Shown here one piece after another: positions 47,110 to 59,380 of a stretch of DNA of 64,000 nt; positions within the stretch are counted from its first letter, which is position 1; every line of letters starts with the position of its first letter. The notes under the pieces are model-generated. The model was not told where the DNA came from. It was given only the letters and a program-made list of their open reading frames with translations, and did not search any database. This DNA is from Stomorhina lunata (lineage: Eukaryota > Arthropoda > Insecta > Diptera > Rhiniidae), in assembly GCA_933228675.1 (NCBI GenBank), contig OW121740.1:38919492-38983491 (forward strand), in the 5' to 3' direction. The position numbers and the translations under genes are program-made.

Positions 47110-48350
47110 AATTTTTCAAAATTTTCTTAGTTTTGCAGGAAATTTTTAAAAAATTTCTTATTTTTAAAAGAAATTTTTCAAAAATTTCTTATTTTTATAG
47201 GAAACTTTTCAAAAATTTCTTATTTCTAAAGGAAATTTTTCAAAAATTTCTTATTTTTAAAGGAAATTTTTAAAAAATTTCTTATTTTTAAAGGAAATTT
47301 TTCAAAAAGTTCTTATTTTTAAAGGAAATTTTTCAAAAACTTCTTATTTTTATAAGAAATTTTTAAAAAAAATTTTATTTTTATAAGAAATTTTTCAAAA
47401 TTTTTTTATTTTTAAAGAAAAATTTTCAAAAATTTTTAAAAAATTTCTTATTTTAATAGGAAATTTCTCAAAAATTTCGTACTTTTATATGAAATTTCTA
47501 GAAAATTGCTTATTTCTTAATTTATACAAATTTTTTCAAAAATTTCTTATTTCTATAGGAAAATTTTCAAAAATATTTTTTCAAAAATCTTTCATTTTTA
47601 TAGGAAATTTTTCAAAAATTTCAAATTTTTATAGAAACTTTTTAAAAAATGTCTTGTTTTTGTAGAAAATTTTTCAAAAATTTCTTATTTGTTTAGGAAT
47701 TTTTTTGAAAATTTTTAATTTTTATAAGAAGCTTTTCAAAGATTTTATATTTTTATATTAAGCTTTTTAAAAATTTCTTATCTTTGTAGAAAATTTTTCA
47801 AAAATTTCTTATTTTTGCAAAAAATTTTCTTATTTTTACAGAAAAATTTTCAAACATTTTTCAAAAATTTCTTATTTTTATAAGAAATTTTATAAAAATA
47901 TCTTATGTTTTAAAGAATTTTTTCCAAAATTTCTTATTTTTTTAAAGAAATCTTGCAAAAATTTCTGATTTTTAATAAATTTAATTTAAAAAATTTCTTA
48001 TTTTTATAGAAAATTTACCAAAAATTTCTTATATTTATAGGAATTTTTTCAATTTTTTTTTTAATTTCTTGTTTTTATAGGAAATTTTTGAAAATGTCGT
48101 ATTTTTATAGGATTTTTTAAAAATTTCTTATTTTATAGGAAATTTTTCAAAAAATTCTTATTTTATAAGAAATTTTTCAAAAAATTCTAATTTTTATAGA
48201 AAATTTTTCAAAAATTTCTGATTTTTATAGGAAACTTTTAAAAAATTTCTTATTTTTATAGGAAATTTTTAAAAAATTTCTATTGGAAATTTTAAAAAAT
48301 TTCTTATTTTTATAGAAAATTTTTCAAAATTTATTTTATTTTTATATAAA
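47110..48350 (+). repeat. Diverged array of the TTTTTATAGGAAATTTTTC family
   Basis: About 40 units of roughly 31 bp with many indels, same orientation as 44050-45325. It is more degenerate, which suggests it is older or not recently homogenised. The ORF at 46992-47273 is a by-product of a 93-bp (3 x 31) coding period. Confidence 0.9.
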
Positions 48351-49400
48351 AAATATCATATTTCATATAAAAAAATGTTACCAATTTTCTAGCCCAATTT
48401 TAATATAACAAGACAAATTTCAAAAGTATAAGTAGATATGTCATCAATGTCCTTTCACTTCATCAACTTTTTAACTTTTTTTAATTCTCTCTATTATCTA
48501 GACATTTATAATAAAAAGCCCTTAAGCAAAAATATTATTTAAGAACATCAAAGAATTAATTTTAAATTACATTTAATCTAATTTAAAATGTCTATCAATA
48601 GTACTTGTAGCAATTTCTTTCTTAATAACTTTTAAATGATGATATCATATTATTTTTGAAATTTTTGTTGTCGTACAAAAAACTAATTAAAGGAAATATT
48701 TAAAATGTCATAAAACTTTTGACAAAGTCTTTCTGGAATTGACAGAATGTAAAACAAACTCGATTCTATTTTTTCTAGTTAGAAACAAGACACATGGTCA
48801 TTGCAAATGTAATAAATTTTGCTCGCATTTCAAGTATGTAGTAGGATTTGTTATGGTGCTACGAATACTAAAGGGGCTTATGTGTTAAAGAATGCGAGGG
48901 TGGAGTTTTAAATTCTTGGAAAGTAATCACATAAGTGTGTATGTTAGGGGATGGAAATAATTCTATTGTTTTAACTAAAATTCTGCACTTAATAAACGAA
49001 TTATTAAATACTAAAGAATTTTGTATGAAAATTTAGATTTATAAGTTTGTCATAACTTTATTTTTCGTTTATGAATAAGGGGGTAAGTCTATATCTCACT
49101 ATAATTAAATGTTCTCAATTCTGCATTACTTTTTTGGTTAACTTTCATTAAAAGTTTGATGCTTAGGTCATCGCATCCCTCGCAATATTATTTTTTATGT
49201 TTAGTTTCAAAAAACATAAAGAGACACATCAGAAACATCAATTGCTACTTCAATGAACTAAAAACACAATAAATACAATTCATTTGAATTTGTGGTTATC
49301 ATGGGAATTTTAGTCCAAAAACAAACACCAACATCAGCTCCAACGACGACAACATAAAGGAAACCATATCCTAAATGACCACAGCATACAAAAACGATAA
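48351..49400. other. No supported gene
   Basis: AT-rich DNA with no recognisable gene or element. Confidence 0.6.
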
Positions 49401-50610
49401 ATACGAAATTTTTGAAAATTTTCTATAAAAATAAAATAAAATTTTGAAAAATTTCCTATAAATATAGGAAATTTTGAAAAATTTCATATAATAATAGGAA
49501 ACTTTGAAAAATTTCCTATAAAAATAGGAAATTTTGAAAAATTTCCTATAAAAATAGGAAATTTTGAAAAATTTCCTATAAAAAAGGAAATTTTTGAAAA
49601 ATTTCCTATAAAAAAGGAAATTTTTGAAAAATTTCCTATAAAAACAGGAAATTTTTAAAAAATTTCCTATAAAAATAGGAAATTTTGAAAAATTTCCTAT
49701 AATAATAGGAAATTTTTGAAAAATTTCCTTTAAAAATAGGAAATTTTTCAAAAATTTCCTTTAAAAATAGGAAATTTTTCAAAAATTTCCTATTTTCATA
49801 GGAAATTTTGGAAAAATAAAATTAGGAAATTTTTCAAAAATTTCATATAAAATTATAAAATTTTTTAAAAATTTCCTATAAAATTAGGAAATTTTTTAAA
49901 TATTTCCTATAAAATTAGGAAATTTTTGAAAAATTTCCTATAAAAATAGAAAATTTTTGAAAAATTTCCTATAAAAATAGGAAATGTTTGAAAAATTTCC
50001 TATAAAAATAGGAAATTTTGAAAAATTTTGTATAAAAATAGGAAATTTTTGAAAAATTTTGTATAAAATAGGAAATTTTTGAAAAATTTTGTATCAAAAT
50101 AGGAAATTTTTGAAAAATTTCCTTTAAAAATAGAAAACTTTTTAAAAATTTCCTATAAAAATTGAAATTTTTGAAAATTTTCCTATAAAAATAGGAAATT
50201 TTTGAAAAGTTTCCTATAAAAATAGGAAATTTTTGAAAAGTTTCCTATAAAAATAGGAAATTTTTGAAAAATTTCCTATAAAAAAAGGAAATTTTTCAAA
50301 ATAAGTCATGTTCAAATTTTTGAAAAATTTCCTATAAAAATAGGACATTTTTGAAAATTTTCCTATAAAAATAGGACATTTTTGAAAAATTTCCTATAAA
50401 AATAGAAAATTTTTGAAAAATTTCCTATAAAAATAGGAAATTTTAAAAAAATTTCCTATACAATTAGGAAATTTCTGAAAAATTTGCGAAAAAAATTAGG
50501 AAATTTTTGAAAAATTTCCTATAAAAATAAGAAATTTTTGAAAAATTTCCTGTACAAATAAGAAATTTTTTAAAAATTTCCTATGAAAATAGGAAATTTT
50601 TGAACTAAAA
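49400..50610 (-). repeat. Inverted array of the TTTTTATAGGAAATTTTTC family
   Basis: About 39 units of 31 bp reading GAAAAATTTCCTATAAAAAT on the plus strand, the reverse complement of the units at 44050-48350. The unit also holds the near-palindrome TTCCTATAAAAATAGGAA, because both sides carry a TAGGAA word. The minus-strand ORF 49371-49751 comes from the period. Confidence 0.95.
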
Positions 50611-53034
50611 TTTAAGGTCACATGGGTAGATTTGAACATTTAATTTATTACTATAGATGGCGATACAATTTGAAATAAACGAATGAAAAATATTTGTAAA
50701 AAATGTTACAAAAAATCTAAAACATCTAACAACTTTTAAAGACAAAGATACACAAGTACGAGTATCTGATGGTTTCCAAGGGAAAACATCGAAATATGTT
50801 TATCCAACAAACTACGAGTACATGTTTCTCTAAAATCTTAAGTGATTTTTTTTCATCTGAAGATATAACAAATTTCTTAAATTTATTTAATGACTTTGTT
50901 GGCGATGATGATCAACAACAACTACAACGGATCTCAACTGTTAACATGGTAGTCATTATTATCTTTGTATATAGAAAAAAACATCTTGAGTCCATATAGG
51001 TAATATTTATACTGGTATGTAGGTACCTTTGCCAGTATCTTTAGACAAAAACATTTTATTTAGTGCAAGTATGTTACTTTTTCTTAGTTCCTTTAGTTTT
51101 AGTTTATTTAGTTTAGAGTTTTAGAGTATTTTTCATTGTTGTAGATGATATTTTTTTTAAAAGATATCTCTAAATTTGTATCGACACGAAATAAGTCATG
51201 TTCAAATGCTATAAACAGAAATAAATGATATGATAGGAATCTTTTAGTTTCTAACATTTTTAACGAACGCAATAAGAGGAATCGTTGCCAGTGCGTACCG
51301 CGTTTAGTAAAATAGATAGTACACGAAAATGTTTTTTCGTCGTTGAAATCAATAAGAACTGAAATGTATATCATCTTTCATAATGAAATATTGTTTTCTT
51401 TAGATTATAAAAATTTGATATACATATTATTAATCAAACCCATACAAATTTCCACTGAACTCTTGCCTTAAGCTTTCATTTCTTATAAATATATCACATC
51501 ATCTTTAGGACCAATCAGTCAGTCTCTAAGAAAAAAAAATGCGTATCAAGTGACAACATCTTTTCCCATTCATATTTGGCAAAGTTACAAAAATAAAAAC
51601 TGTAAGAACTGAAAGCCCCCATGATAGTCATTAAATACAAGACGAAACAATCTAATAAATGAATACAAATGTAACAACATTCAATGATGTTTGTTCTAAC
51701 GTTTGTTAGAACATTCTAACATTAGTTTGATTGTTTATTTGTTTTTCTGTCTATCTCTTAGTCCGTCTGTATGTCTGATATATGTATGCATGTACTCAGA
51801 AATGTAAGTATTTTATGGCTGTTTTTGGTATCATCATGTTAAAAATAAATGTATTTTATAGGAGTAATATATATCTTCGTATCTTCATCTATTTATATTT
51901 ATTTATTTCATTCTATCATAAGTAAAATTCATTTGAATCAATATTAATTACATTTTATTGATGGTTTTCCTTTTAAATTAGTTTTTTTTAGGTTGTTGTT
52001 TCTTTATTTGATTTGAAATCGAACTAGAATGACTATAAGTGTTAGCCGGACAGAGTCACAGTGTCGTGATTTTATATAAAAAGTGGACAAAAAATTTTAA
52101 AAAATTAAGCTTATATTTTTACTACATAATCAAAAATTAAGAAATTAATTAAATGTTACAAATTTTGTAACTTTTTGGGAAAACCAAAAATTTTGTCAAA
52201 ATTTAAGGAATGGAATTTTGATATTTAAAGGGCATATATACTTAATATTTGCAAACTTATGCAGCTAAACTTCTACTATCTTTAAATATATACCTGCAGC
52301 TATACAATATTAAAAACTGAGGACTAAAGTTGTTATTATATTTCTGTAATTCTCCACTGAAATTTATTTATATTAAAAAATTAGTACCTCTCCATAGAAT
52401 TGTCTTTGGGCTATTGTCGCGTCTAGTATGACAAAGATTTTTAAGCAAAAATTGGTTTTAAATCATGCCTGAATACGATGGGTTCGATTTCTTCTAATAG
52501 TTTGGTCTCATTTAGAGTGAAACCTTTGATTTTTACCCTAAACAACAAACAAAATTTAAAAACATTTCCTTTAAATAGTCAAGATGAAAACACCATAACT
52601 CAAAAAGTTCTGAAAATTTAGGAATAACTACACGCAACAAAAATACTAAATAAAAAATCTTTTCTCTATGTAAAAGAAGTGTTTATTTTAATGAAGCTCC
52701 AGATGCGATAATTTAATTTTTATATAATAGGGAAGTCGTTGATTTTATAGGAAAGTTTTTGTACGATCTTCTTAGGAAAAGATTTTAGGTCGTCTGATTT
52801 TAACAGATTTGTTCGAAGGAAAACATCAAAGGCGAAATTCTATCCCCTGTAAGGAGTGCTCCTAATAAAGTTTGTAGTTGTTTTAAGTTAAATTCAAAAT
52901 TTTTTAAAAATATGGAAATTAACTTTTATATTGTACAATTGCATCTTATATTTAAATGTTCAAATTTTATTCATTATTTATAAATTTATTGAATTTTTCT
53001 TCAATTTCTTTTGAGTAGAGTGCCTACACTCTGT
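50611..53034. other. No supported gene; one ORF with a possible splice donor
   Basis: A plus-strand ORF at 50769-50999 (MVSKGKHRNMFIQQ, then DITNFLNLFNDFVGDDDQQQ) has some mixed codons and the donor-like ATGGTAGTC at about 50945, but no acceptor or homology. The rest is AT-rich without structure. Confidence 0.4.
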
Positions 53035-53450
53035 ATATACATATATTTTACAAACATTTTCTAAAAACTTATATATTTAGCTGTTTCCGTCATTTGGACT
53101 TATATTGATTAAAGCTGTTAAAAAAAATTGTGTATCAAAAACTAAACTTAAAATTTCCATTATCTTCAGATTTACGAGCGTTTTAGTTATTTTTGTCTCA
53201 TTTTGTGCGTTTTGACATAAGAGTTTGTATGGGAGCTATGGTCAAATGTGGTATGATTTCTAAGAAATTTGGTACAGGGATTTTAATTTACATAAGCAGT
53301 ATTTGTTTTAAATTTGATTAAAAAAATATTGTTGTTCGGACCAATGGGAGGTACATTACCGATTTTGACGAATTTCAGTAGCCATGGTCCCACTTTCAAT
53401 AAAATGATCTGCGCCAAATTTCATCAATTTATTTTTAGAATTGCGACCTG

Positions 53451-54573
53451 GGCCCTATTTCACTAAGCTACAAGTCTACAATTACAAGTGTTTTTGCCTG
53501 TAAAAATGTAAAAATGTAAAAAATTGTGTTTTATTAAAATACAATTACAAGTTTGTAGCTACAAGTGATTTTTACAATTCACAAGTTTACACGTCATGCT
53601 TCTACAAGTGGTTTTGTTTCACTAATCTAAATTTGTACTTGTACACTTGTGGAATTGTAGGGAACAAGCATAGGGTCGACTGAGACTCCCAAAAAAATTT
53701 TACAAGTTACAAGTGAATGATAAATTGAATTCAAATTTCGTTTTTAACTATCTTTTAATAAGAATTAGTTAAAATTAACACAAAATCAAATCAATATTAA
53801 TGACCATTTATTTATTTTGTTTGATTACAAAGTTTACATGGGGGTCCAGCCAGATGAACGGACGGACTGACATCGACTCAGGAATGAATTCTAAGACCAT
53901 TGCTGTACTAAAGGTGGTCTAAGACCATTATTTCTATGCGTTACATACATCATTCCAAACTTATAATACGCTTTCCACCTATAGTGGTAAAGGGTATGTA
54001 TGGTCAAATTTGGATAATAGTGTAGACAACAAAATGCGAAAGCCAAAAAAAGGGCCCATGGTGGATCGGAAAACAAATACTTTTTCCAAAACAATTCATA
54101 ATATTTCAGTACAAATTTTGAATTTGAATACAAGATTTAATTTTTTAATCAAAAGGACATATGCTAAAACATGAGCCTAGTCTTATAAAAATTTGACAAC
54201 CGGAGGCATATAAAGTGGGTATATTTCGGAAAAAATCTTGAAAAAAAAAAACGAAATTTGAACCGCCATAAAATCTGAACCAAAGCGAAATTAAAAATTT
54301 TGAAGAAGTGTAAAAATTGCCTAGGCTAGGAGAAAATTGGTGATGGTGTGGTTAAGAACGAGTTCAAAAATGTCTTATTTGACTCTATATATTTATCAAA
54401 ATATTTTATTATAATTGTAGAAATTGTAATTTTAGAATTGTAGAAATTGTAGTTTACAAGTCCAAAAAGTTACAATTGTTGTGAAAATTTTAATAAAACA
54501 CAATTGAACAGCACTTGTAAGAATTAGACTTGTAATTGTAACTTGTAGAATTGTAATTTAGTGAAATAGGGCC
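53451..54573. mobile_element. 1.12-kb inverted-repeat element with 3-bp CTG target duplication
   Basis: The ends GGCCCTATTTCACTAA and TTAGTGAAATAGGGCC are inverted. CTG is present at 53448-53450 and 54574-54576 but only once at the empty site in another repeat copy (19080-19095). Subterminal regions are packed with ACAAGT/ACTTGTA words, for example AATTACAAGTG and GACTTGTAATTGTAACTTG. No transposase is coded. A 3-bp duplication fits several superfamilies (PIF/Harbinger, CACTA, Zator), so the class is open. Confidence 0.82.
53825..54005 (+). repeat. Repeat A fragment nested inside the 1.1-kb element
   Basis: TTACATGGGGGTCCAGCCAG, GACGGACTGACATCG, TGCGTTACATACATCATTCC and CCACCTATAGTGGTAAAGGG are repeat-A words. 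The fragment was either inserted into, or carried by, the 53451-54573 element. Confidence 0.7.
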
Positions 54574-54880
54574 CTGTACTTTGATTACATGGTTTACATG
54601 GGGGTCCAGCCAGCCGTCCAGACGAACGGACTGACATCGCTAAATCGACTCATCGGTGGGCATCGGAAAATAATAGACTTTTTGTAAAACTTCTCATATA
54701 AATTCAGCTAAAATTTTTACACATACTTTTTTTCATAAATCGTTCTAAATTTTAAAGCAAAAAAATATTCAAAAAATTCAAACGATTTGTAAAAAAATTT
54801 TTCAAAATTTGTACTGAAATAATATGAATTGTTTTACAAAAACTCGATTATTTCACGATCCTCCGATAGGCCCACTTTTT
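54060..54880. repeat. Inverted pair across the element edge
   Basis: 54060-54130 (TCATAATATTTCAGTACAAA with CCAAAACAATTCA) is matched inverted at about 54805-54870 (TTTGTACTGAAATAATATGA). One arm is inside and the other outside the 1.1-kb element, so two insertions of a further repeat family are likely. The right part (54655-54880) also starts GGTGGGCATCGGAAAATAA where repeat A is cut. Confidence 0.6.
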
Positions 54881-56334
54881 TGAATTTTTTATTTTAATGT
54901 CAATACTAAAGTCCATATTTGAAAGAAGGATAAAGAAAATGGAACTGTATTTTTATCACTCAATTTCACAAATTATACAAAGAAAAATTGCAACTTTCAA
55001 ATGGCGATAACTCTTAAGTTCCACCTGCTAGGTCTGAATAGGTTTGAATACCCAGGTCAAGTACTATTGTATATATTCGTGTGGGAATTTTTCTGTCACC
55101 AAAATCGTGTTTCACAGTGTAATTCTAGTGTAATTTTGGGAAAATGTTTTCTTTTAAAAATGTTTGGAAAAGTAGTTAAATTTTAAATACTTTTCTACCA
55201 TATTCTTGACACTGTGCTTAGTACATCTAGAGTAATGGCTCCAAATAAATAATGTGGAATCATGCTGATTTTGTTTCTTTTATCTAAGATATTTCCTTTT
55301 TAATTTTATAAGAATGATGGTGTTTAATAATTGGGTCGTTGATTATTATAGAGACCTAAATTGATTTTCAAAACACTAAAATAAGATATCAAAAAAATGT
55401 TTACTTATGGTCATAAAATAAATTAATTTTAAATAATTAAAAATTACTCCAAAAATTATACCTAATATATAAGGGCTAACTTGTAGACATTAAACTAAAT
55501 TTTTACTTATTTGAAAAAAATTTTATTTTCGATATCGATAATAATAGTTGAATTGATTCAAATACATATTTTCAAAACTTATCTCTGTCGCTGCCCTTCC
55601 TTTTTGATTTGTATTTTGAACTGACAGTTACATTAAAGTACTTGTTAAATTTAATATTTATTTATTGTTCATTCGAATTATTATTTATTTATTAGTTTTT
55701 CGTATCGTTTTTCTCTATGTAAATAAATATTTTTAGTCAATGTTGTCTTGTCTAAATAAGTACAATATGTACTTGTATTTAGTAATTTCATTCAGTCACT
55801 TGTCATTATTATAGTTCATTGCAAATATTGACATTTCATATTATTTGTTTAATACTATACATACATTGTCAATAATACAAAATATTAAAATATCTGTTAT
55901 TTTTCTTTTTTTGTTTGTTTGTCATTCGTAATATAGTTAGTACATGTATTTATTTATTTTTAATATTATTATTATTATTATTACTAAATTCTAGTTTATT
56001 TACAACAATATTTTGTTTAAATATGTTTAGTGTGATGTAGAAAGAGGAGGAAAAATTGAGTTGTTATGCAGGAGTGGGCCACACTTTTCCTATGGCTTAT
56101 GATAGTTTCTAGTTATAATCACTAGTTATAGCCTTTAATCATAGTTTGAAGTTATAACTCTATATTCGTAAACGATAAATAATGATATTGTCCGTTAGGA
56201 GAGTTCTGTCATTTTCTTCGACAATATGTGCCTCCCTTCAGAATATCCTTTGTTTTTTTACTTTTATATCTAACTAGCTACATGGACCTGTCATTTTCTT
56301 ACTTACTTATATTTAAAACCTATTATGGTCAATA
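54881..56334. other. No supported gene
   Basis: AT-rich DNA with an (ATT)n tract near 55960-55985. The ORF 55001-55186 has no motif or context. Confidence 0.6.
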
Positions 56335-56690
56335 GCGTACCATAATTAAGAATTCCTCGCACTTCGATCTTGTGCGCATATTCTCCAATTTCGTAGGCCA
56401 AGCTTTGAAAGTCTTTCCTCCACTTTAATCGAAGTTTCAGACGTCCTCTTCTAACACAAGGGGACCGTTTTAATTCCAATTTTAGCTTTTTTGTTATAAT
56501 TAATTTTTCCAGTAGTAGGTTACTAGCCTGACGTCCTAACCCATGTTTATATAGTTCTTATGGGAAAATTCGCTGTACATGTTAGCTCACTATATTAACG
56601 TTTGTTTACGTAGTTCTCCGGGGGATACCACGAGGTTGTGGCTGAGGCCCTATGCTCCACTGGGAGTCAAGGATAACAGAAGAAGACCAC
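56335..56690 (-). repeat. Dispersed repeat C, copy 2
   Basis: The minus strand matches 41000-41390 in order: CGTGGTATCCCCCGGAGAAC, GTGAGCTAACATGTACAG, ATGGGTTAGGACGTCAGGC and CGCACAAGATCGAAGTGC. It extends on the other side into CCACTGGGAGTCAAGG, which has no counterpart at the first copy. Confidence 0.7.
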
Positions 56691-57089
56691 GAGGTGGTCA
56701 GAAATTTCTTTTATGCGTTAGGTTCTTCCTTTGGAAGCGTAAATGAATAAAGCAGTTTGTTTTCTTACATGCGAACAAGCACCATATAGCTGTGCATTAG
56801 AGCGGTTCGCCTTCCATTCAAAAAAAGTCAAATATAATGTAAAAACAATTCTAAAATTTGTTTGCCATGCCTTCAAATACCGTCCTTTTAGTATTTTGTT
56901 CACTGTGTCGCCATAAGATTTTATATATCGATGTTTACGGCTCTGTAAGGGCTACATTTCGCTTTTGAAATCCATTTCAAATATTGCACATGAAATCTCT
57001 GATAAATGCTGATTCAGTGGAAATTTACCCAATTTTCATAAAATTTGGTTTCACGGTTTTGAAGTCCATAGATAGTATGCATGGAGAGA
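56691..57089. other. Nothing recognised
   Basis: AT-rich DNA with chance ORFs on both strands (56718-56903, 56984-57178). Confidence 0.55.
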
Positions 57090-57775
57090 TCTTTAATCGT
57101 CAAATAATCAACAAACAATCGTCAAAAATCATAAACCGATTACCAAAAAATCATCGAACAATCGGCAAACACCGGTAAAACAGTAAGGAAACAGTCTTCA
57201 AAGAATTATCAAACAATCGTCAACAATCATTGAACAAGCATCCAACAATCATAAAACAACCGTCCAACAATCTCCAGCCAATCGTGAGACAATTTTCGAA
57301 CAATCATTAAAAATCATTAAACATTCGTCAGTCAAACATCGCTAACTATCTTTAAACAATCGGCAATTAATGGTCTATCAATTATGAACAAATCAGCAAA
57401 CAAAAAAATGTCAAACAATAGTCAAATAACTATCAAACAATTATCAAACTGTCGTCAAAAAATCCTTAAAAGTCTTAATCTTCAAGCACTCGTCAAATAA
57501 TCATCAAACAAACTTCAAAAGAATCATCAACAGTCGGCAATCAATAGTCAAAAATTTATCAAACAATCGTTAGACAATTATCAACCAATCTTTAAACAAT
57601 CGACGGCCAATCGCGAAAAAAAACGTCAGGTATTAAAAATCATCAAACAGTCTTCAGTCAGTCATCAATCAATCATCAAACATTCGTTAAACAATCATCA
57701 AATAATCGTCTAAAATCTTTAAACAATTTTCAAGCAATCGCTAGTCAATCGTCAAACCATTATCTAACGATATAC
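57090..57775 (+). repeat. Degenerate short tandem repeat (TCAAACAATCG)
   Basis: About 60 loosely conserved units of 9-12 bp built from CAATCGTCAAA and CAATCATCAAA. The variation is higher than in the 31-bp arrays. No reading frame survives. Confidence 0.85.
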
Positions 57776-57779
57776 ACCC

Positions 57780-58290
57780 GCTATCCGATTTAAGATAAAT
57801 CAAAAAAATGGGACGTGGCAAATTTTTCTTTCCGTAAAGACTTAAATTGAATAACTACGAAAGGTTGAAGAAAATACCCAAATCCGTGCACCCATTTTCC
57901 GATTTTAGATAAATCAAAAAAGTAGGCGTGGTCAATTTCTCTTTATGTATAGTCCTAACTTAGTTTAAGACATAGATTGTTCAAATCGGTTCACCCGCTC
58001 TTTAGTGATGCAATTTTAAAGAAAAAGAGAATTTTTTGATTTCCAGGACCTTTTTGTTACAATTTCAAAAAAAAAAAAAAATACAAAAATTGCATATGGT
58101 CTTTTTAATCTTATGCGAAGCTGTTTCAAACATATTCGTGGTTTATAATATTTTCCTCATATGAAAGGGATCACCCACACTTGAGGTTTCGAAAATGTAT
58201 AGACTATTTTATCCACGGGATATCCCTAAAAATCGGTCTAGCTCCACTCAAGGATACTCTTCACTACTTAAGTCAAGTATGGACCAACAA
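57780..58290 (+). repeat. Dispersed repeat with a ~118-bp internal duplication
   Basis: CCGATTTAAGATAAATCAAA with GGACGTGGCAAATTTTTC at about 57787 recurs as CCGATTTTAGATAAATCAAA with AGGCGTGGTCAATTTCTC at about 57900. The word GGCGTGGCAAATTTTTC is also in the foldback element at 4360, so these share an ancestor or a common module. Confidence 0.6.
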
Positions 58291-58374
58291 TTTAACAAGT
58301 TTTCATTGAGTCTTAGTGATATACAATATGTGTTTTTTTTCCAAAATTTTGAGATTTAAGTAGATTTATGTCAT

Positions 58375-59380
58375 TTCTGGCTGAGAGTATTATATGGGAG
58401 CTAGGGTCAATTGTGCATCGATTGTAACCAAATAATGGTCATCGGTTTATATTTACCAAATATTTATCTGTGCAAAGTTTAAGTAATAAAATTCAATTTT
58501 CTTTTTATTTATAATGGGGTTTTGTGCTTTTTTGGATATTTAAAAGACTTTTGAGAATGTATTTTTTATGGGAGGTATGCTCAAATAGGGCCGATTCATA
58601 CAAAATCAGGTACACTGATTTGGGAAATCCCTATGGGAAAATATAAATCTGTGCCGAATTTCATGAAATTATCTTTGATACGATACCCTTCAACACTAAG
58701 TTCAAAGGTGCTCTTTTTCCTGTATAAAGACAAATATTTGCTAAAATTTGCCATCATACAAACATTTTCTCAAAACTTACATATTAAAGCTATTTCCGTC
58801 ATTTGGACTTGTCTGAGAGCTAGGGTCAAATGTGGACTTGAATGATGAATTGGAATTGATGAAATTTTTTACAAAAATTATTTTTGCTAAAAATAAACTC
58901 AAAATTCTCATTATCTTCAGATTTATGAGCGTTTTAATGATTTTTGTCTGATTTAGTGCGTTTTGATAGGAGAATTTGTATGGGAGCTATGGTCAAATAT
59001 GTATCGAAATTTGGTACAGTGATTTTCGTTCACATAAGCAGTATTTGTATTAAATTTATTGGAAAAATATTGGTATTTGTGGGCAAAATATCAAATCCGG
59101 TAAGTGGAACCTATGGAAGGACCGACTTTGACGAATTTCAATAGCCATGGTCCCACTATCAAAAAAATTATATTTGCCAAATTTCATCAAATTAACTTTA
59201 GAATTGCGACCTGTACTTTGAATACATGGTTTATATGGGGGTCCAGCCGTCCAGCCAGACGGACGGACGGACGGACTGACTGACTGACATCGCTAAATCG
59301 ACTCAGAAAGTGATATCTAAGCCATACATCAGCACAAACTTATAATACCCTTGCCACCTATAGTGATGAAGGGCATAAAA
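58375..59380 (+). repeat. Dispersed repeat A, copy 5 (longest uninterrupted)
   Basis: It contains ATATGGGAGCTAGGGTCAAT, TTTCCGTCATTTGGACTTG, ATCTTCAGATTTATGAGCG, GGGAGCTATGGTCAAATATG, TTAGAATTGCGACCTGTAC, GGGGGTCCAGCCGTCCAGCC, (GACGGACG)n and the end CCACCTATAGTGATGAAGGG. An internal deletion removes the segment between CTAAGCC and ATACATCAGCAC. No protein is coded. Confidence 0.8.

Larger units (their letters stand above)
53035..54655 (+). repeat. Dispersed repeat A, copy 4, split by a 1.1-kb insertion
   Basis: The left part (53035-53450) has CTGTTTCCGTCATTTGGAC, TTCAGATTTACGAGCG, GGGAGCTATGGTCAAATGTG and GAATTGCGACCTG. The right part (54574-54655) resumes with CTGTACTTTGATTACATGG and GGTCCAGCCAGCCGTCCAG. 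Comparison with 19080-19140, where GCGACCTGTACTTTG is uninterrupted, shows the exact insertion point. Confidence 0.85.

Noticed and set aside
49371..49751. 126-codon minus-strand ORF of YRKFFKIS repeats; likewise 46992-47273
   Set aside because: Both are by-products of the 31-bp array in a stop-poor frame.
50769..50999. Plus-strand ORF as an exon
   Set aside because: There is a donor-like site but no acceptor or promoter and no recognisable protein; mentioned only in the region entry.
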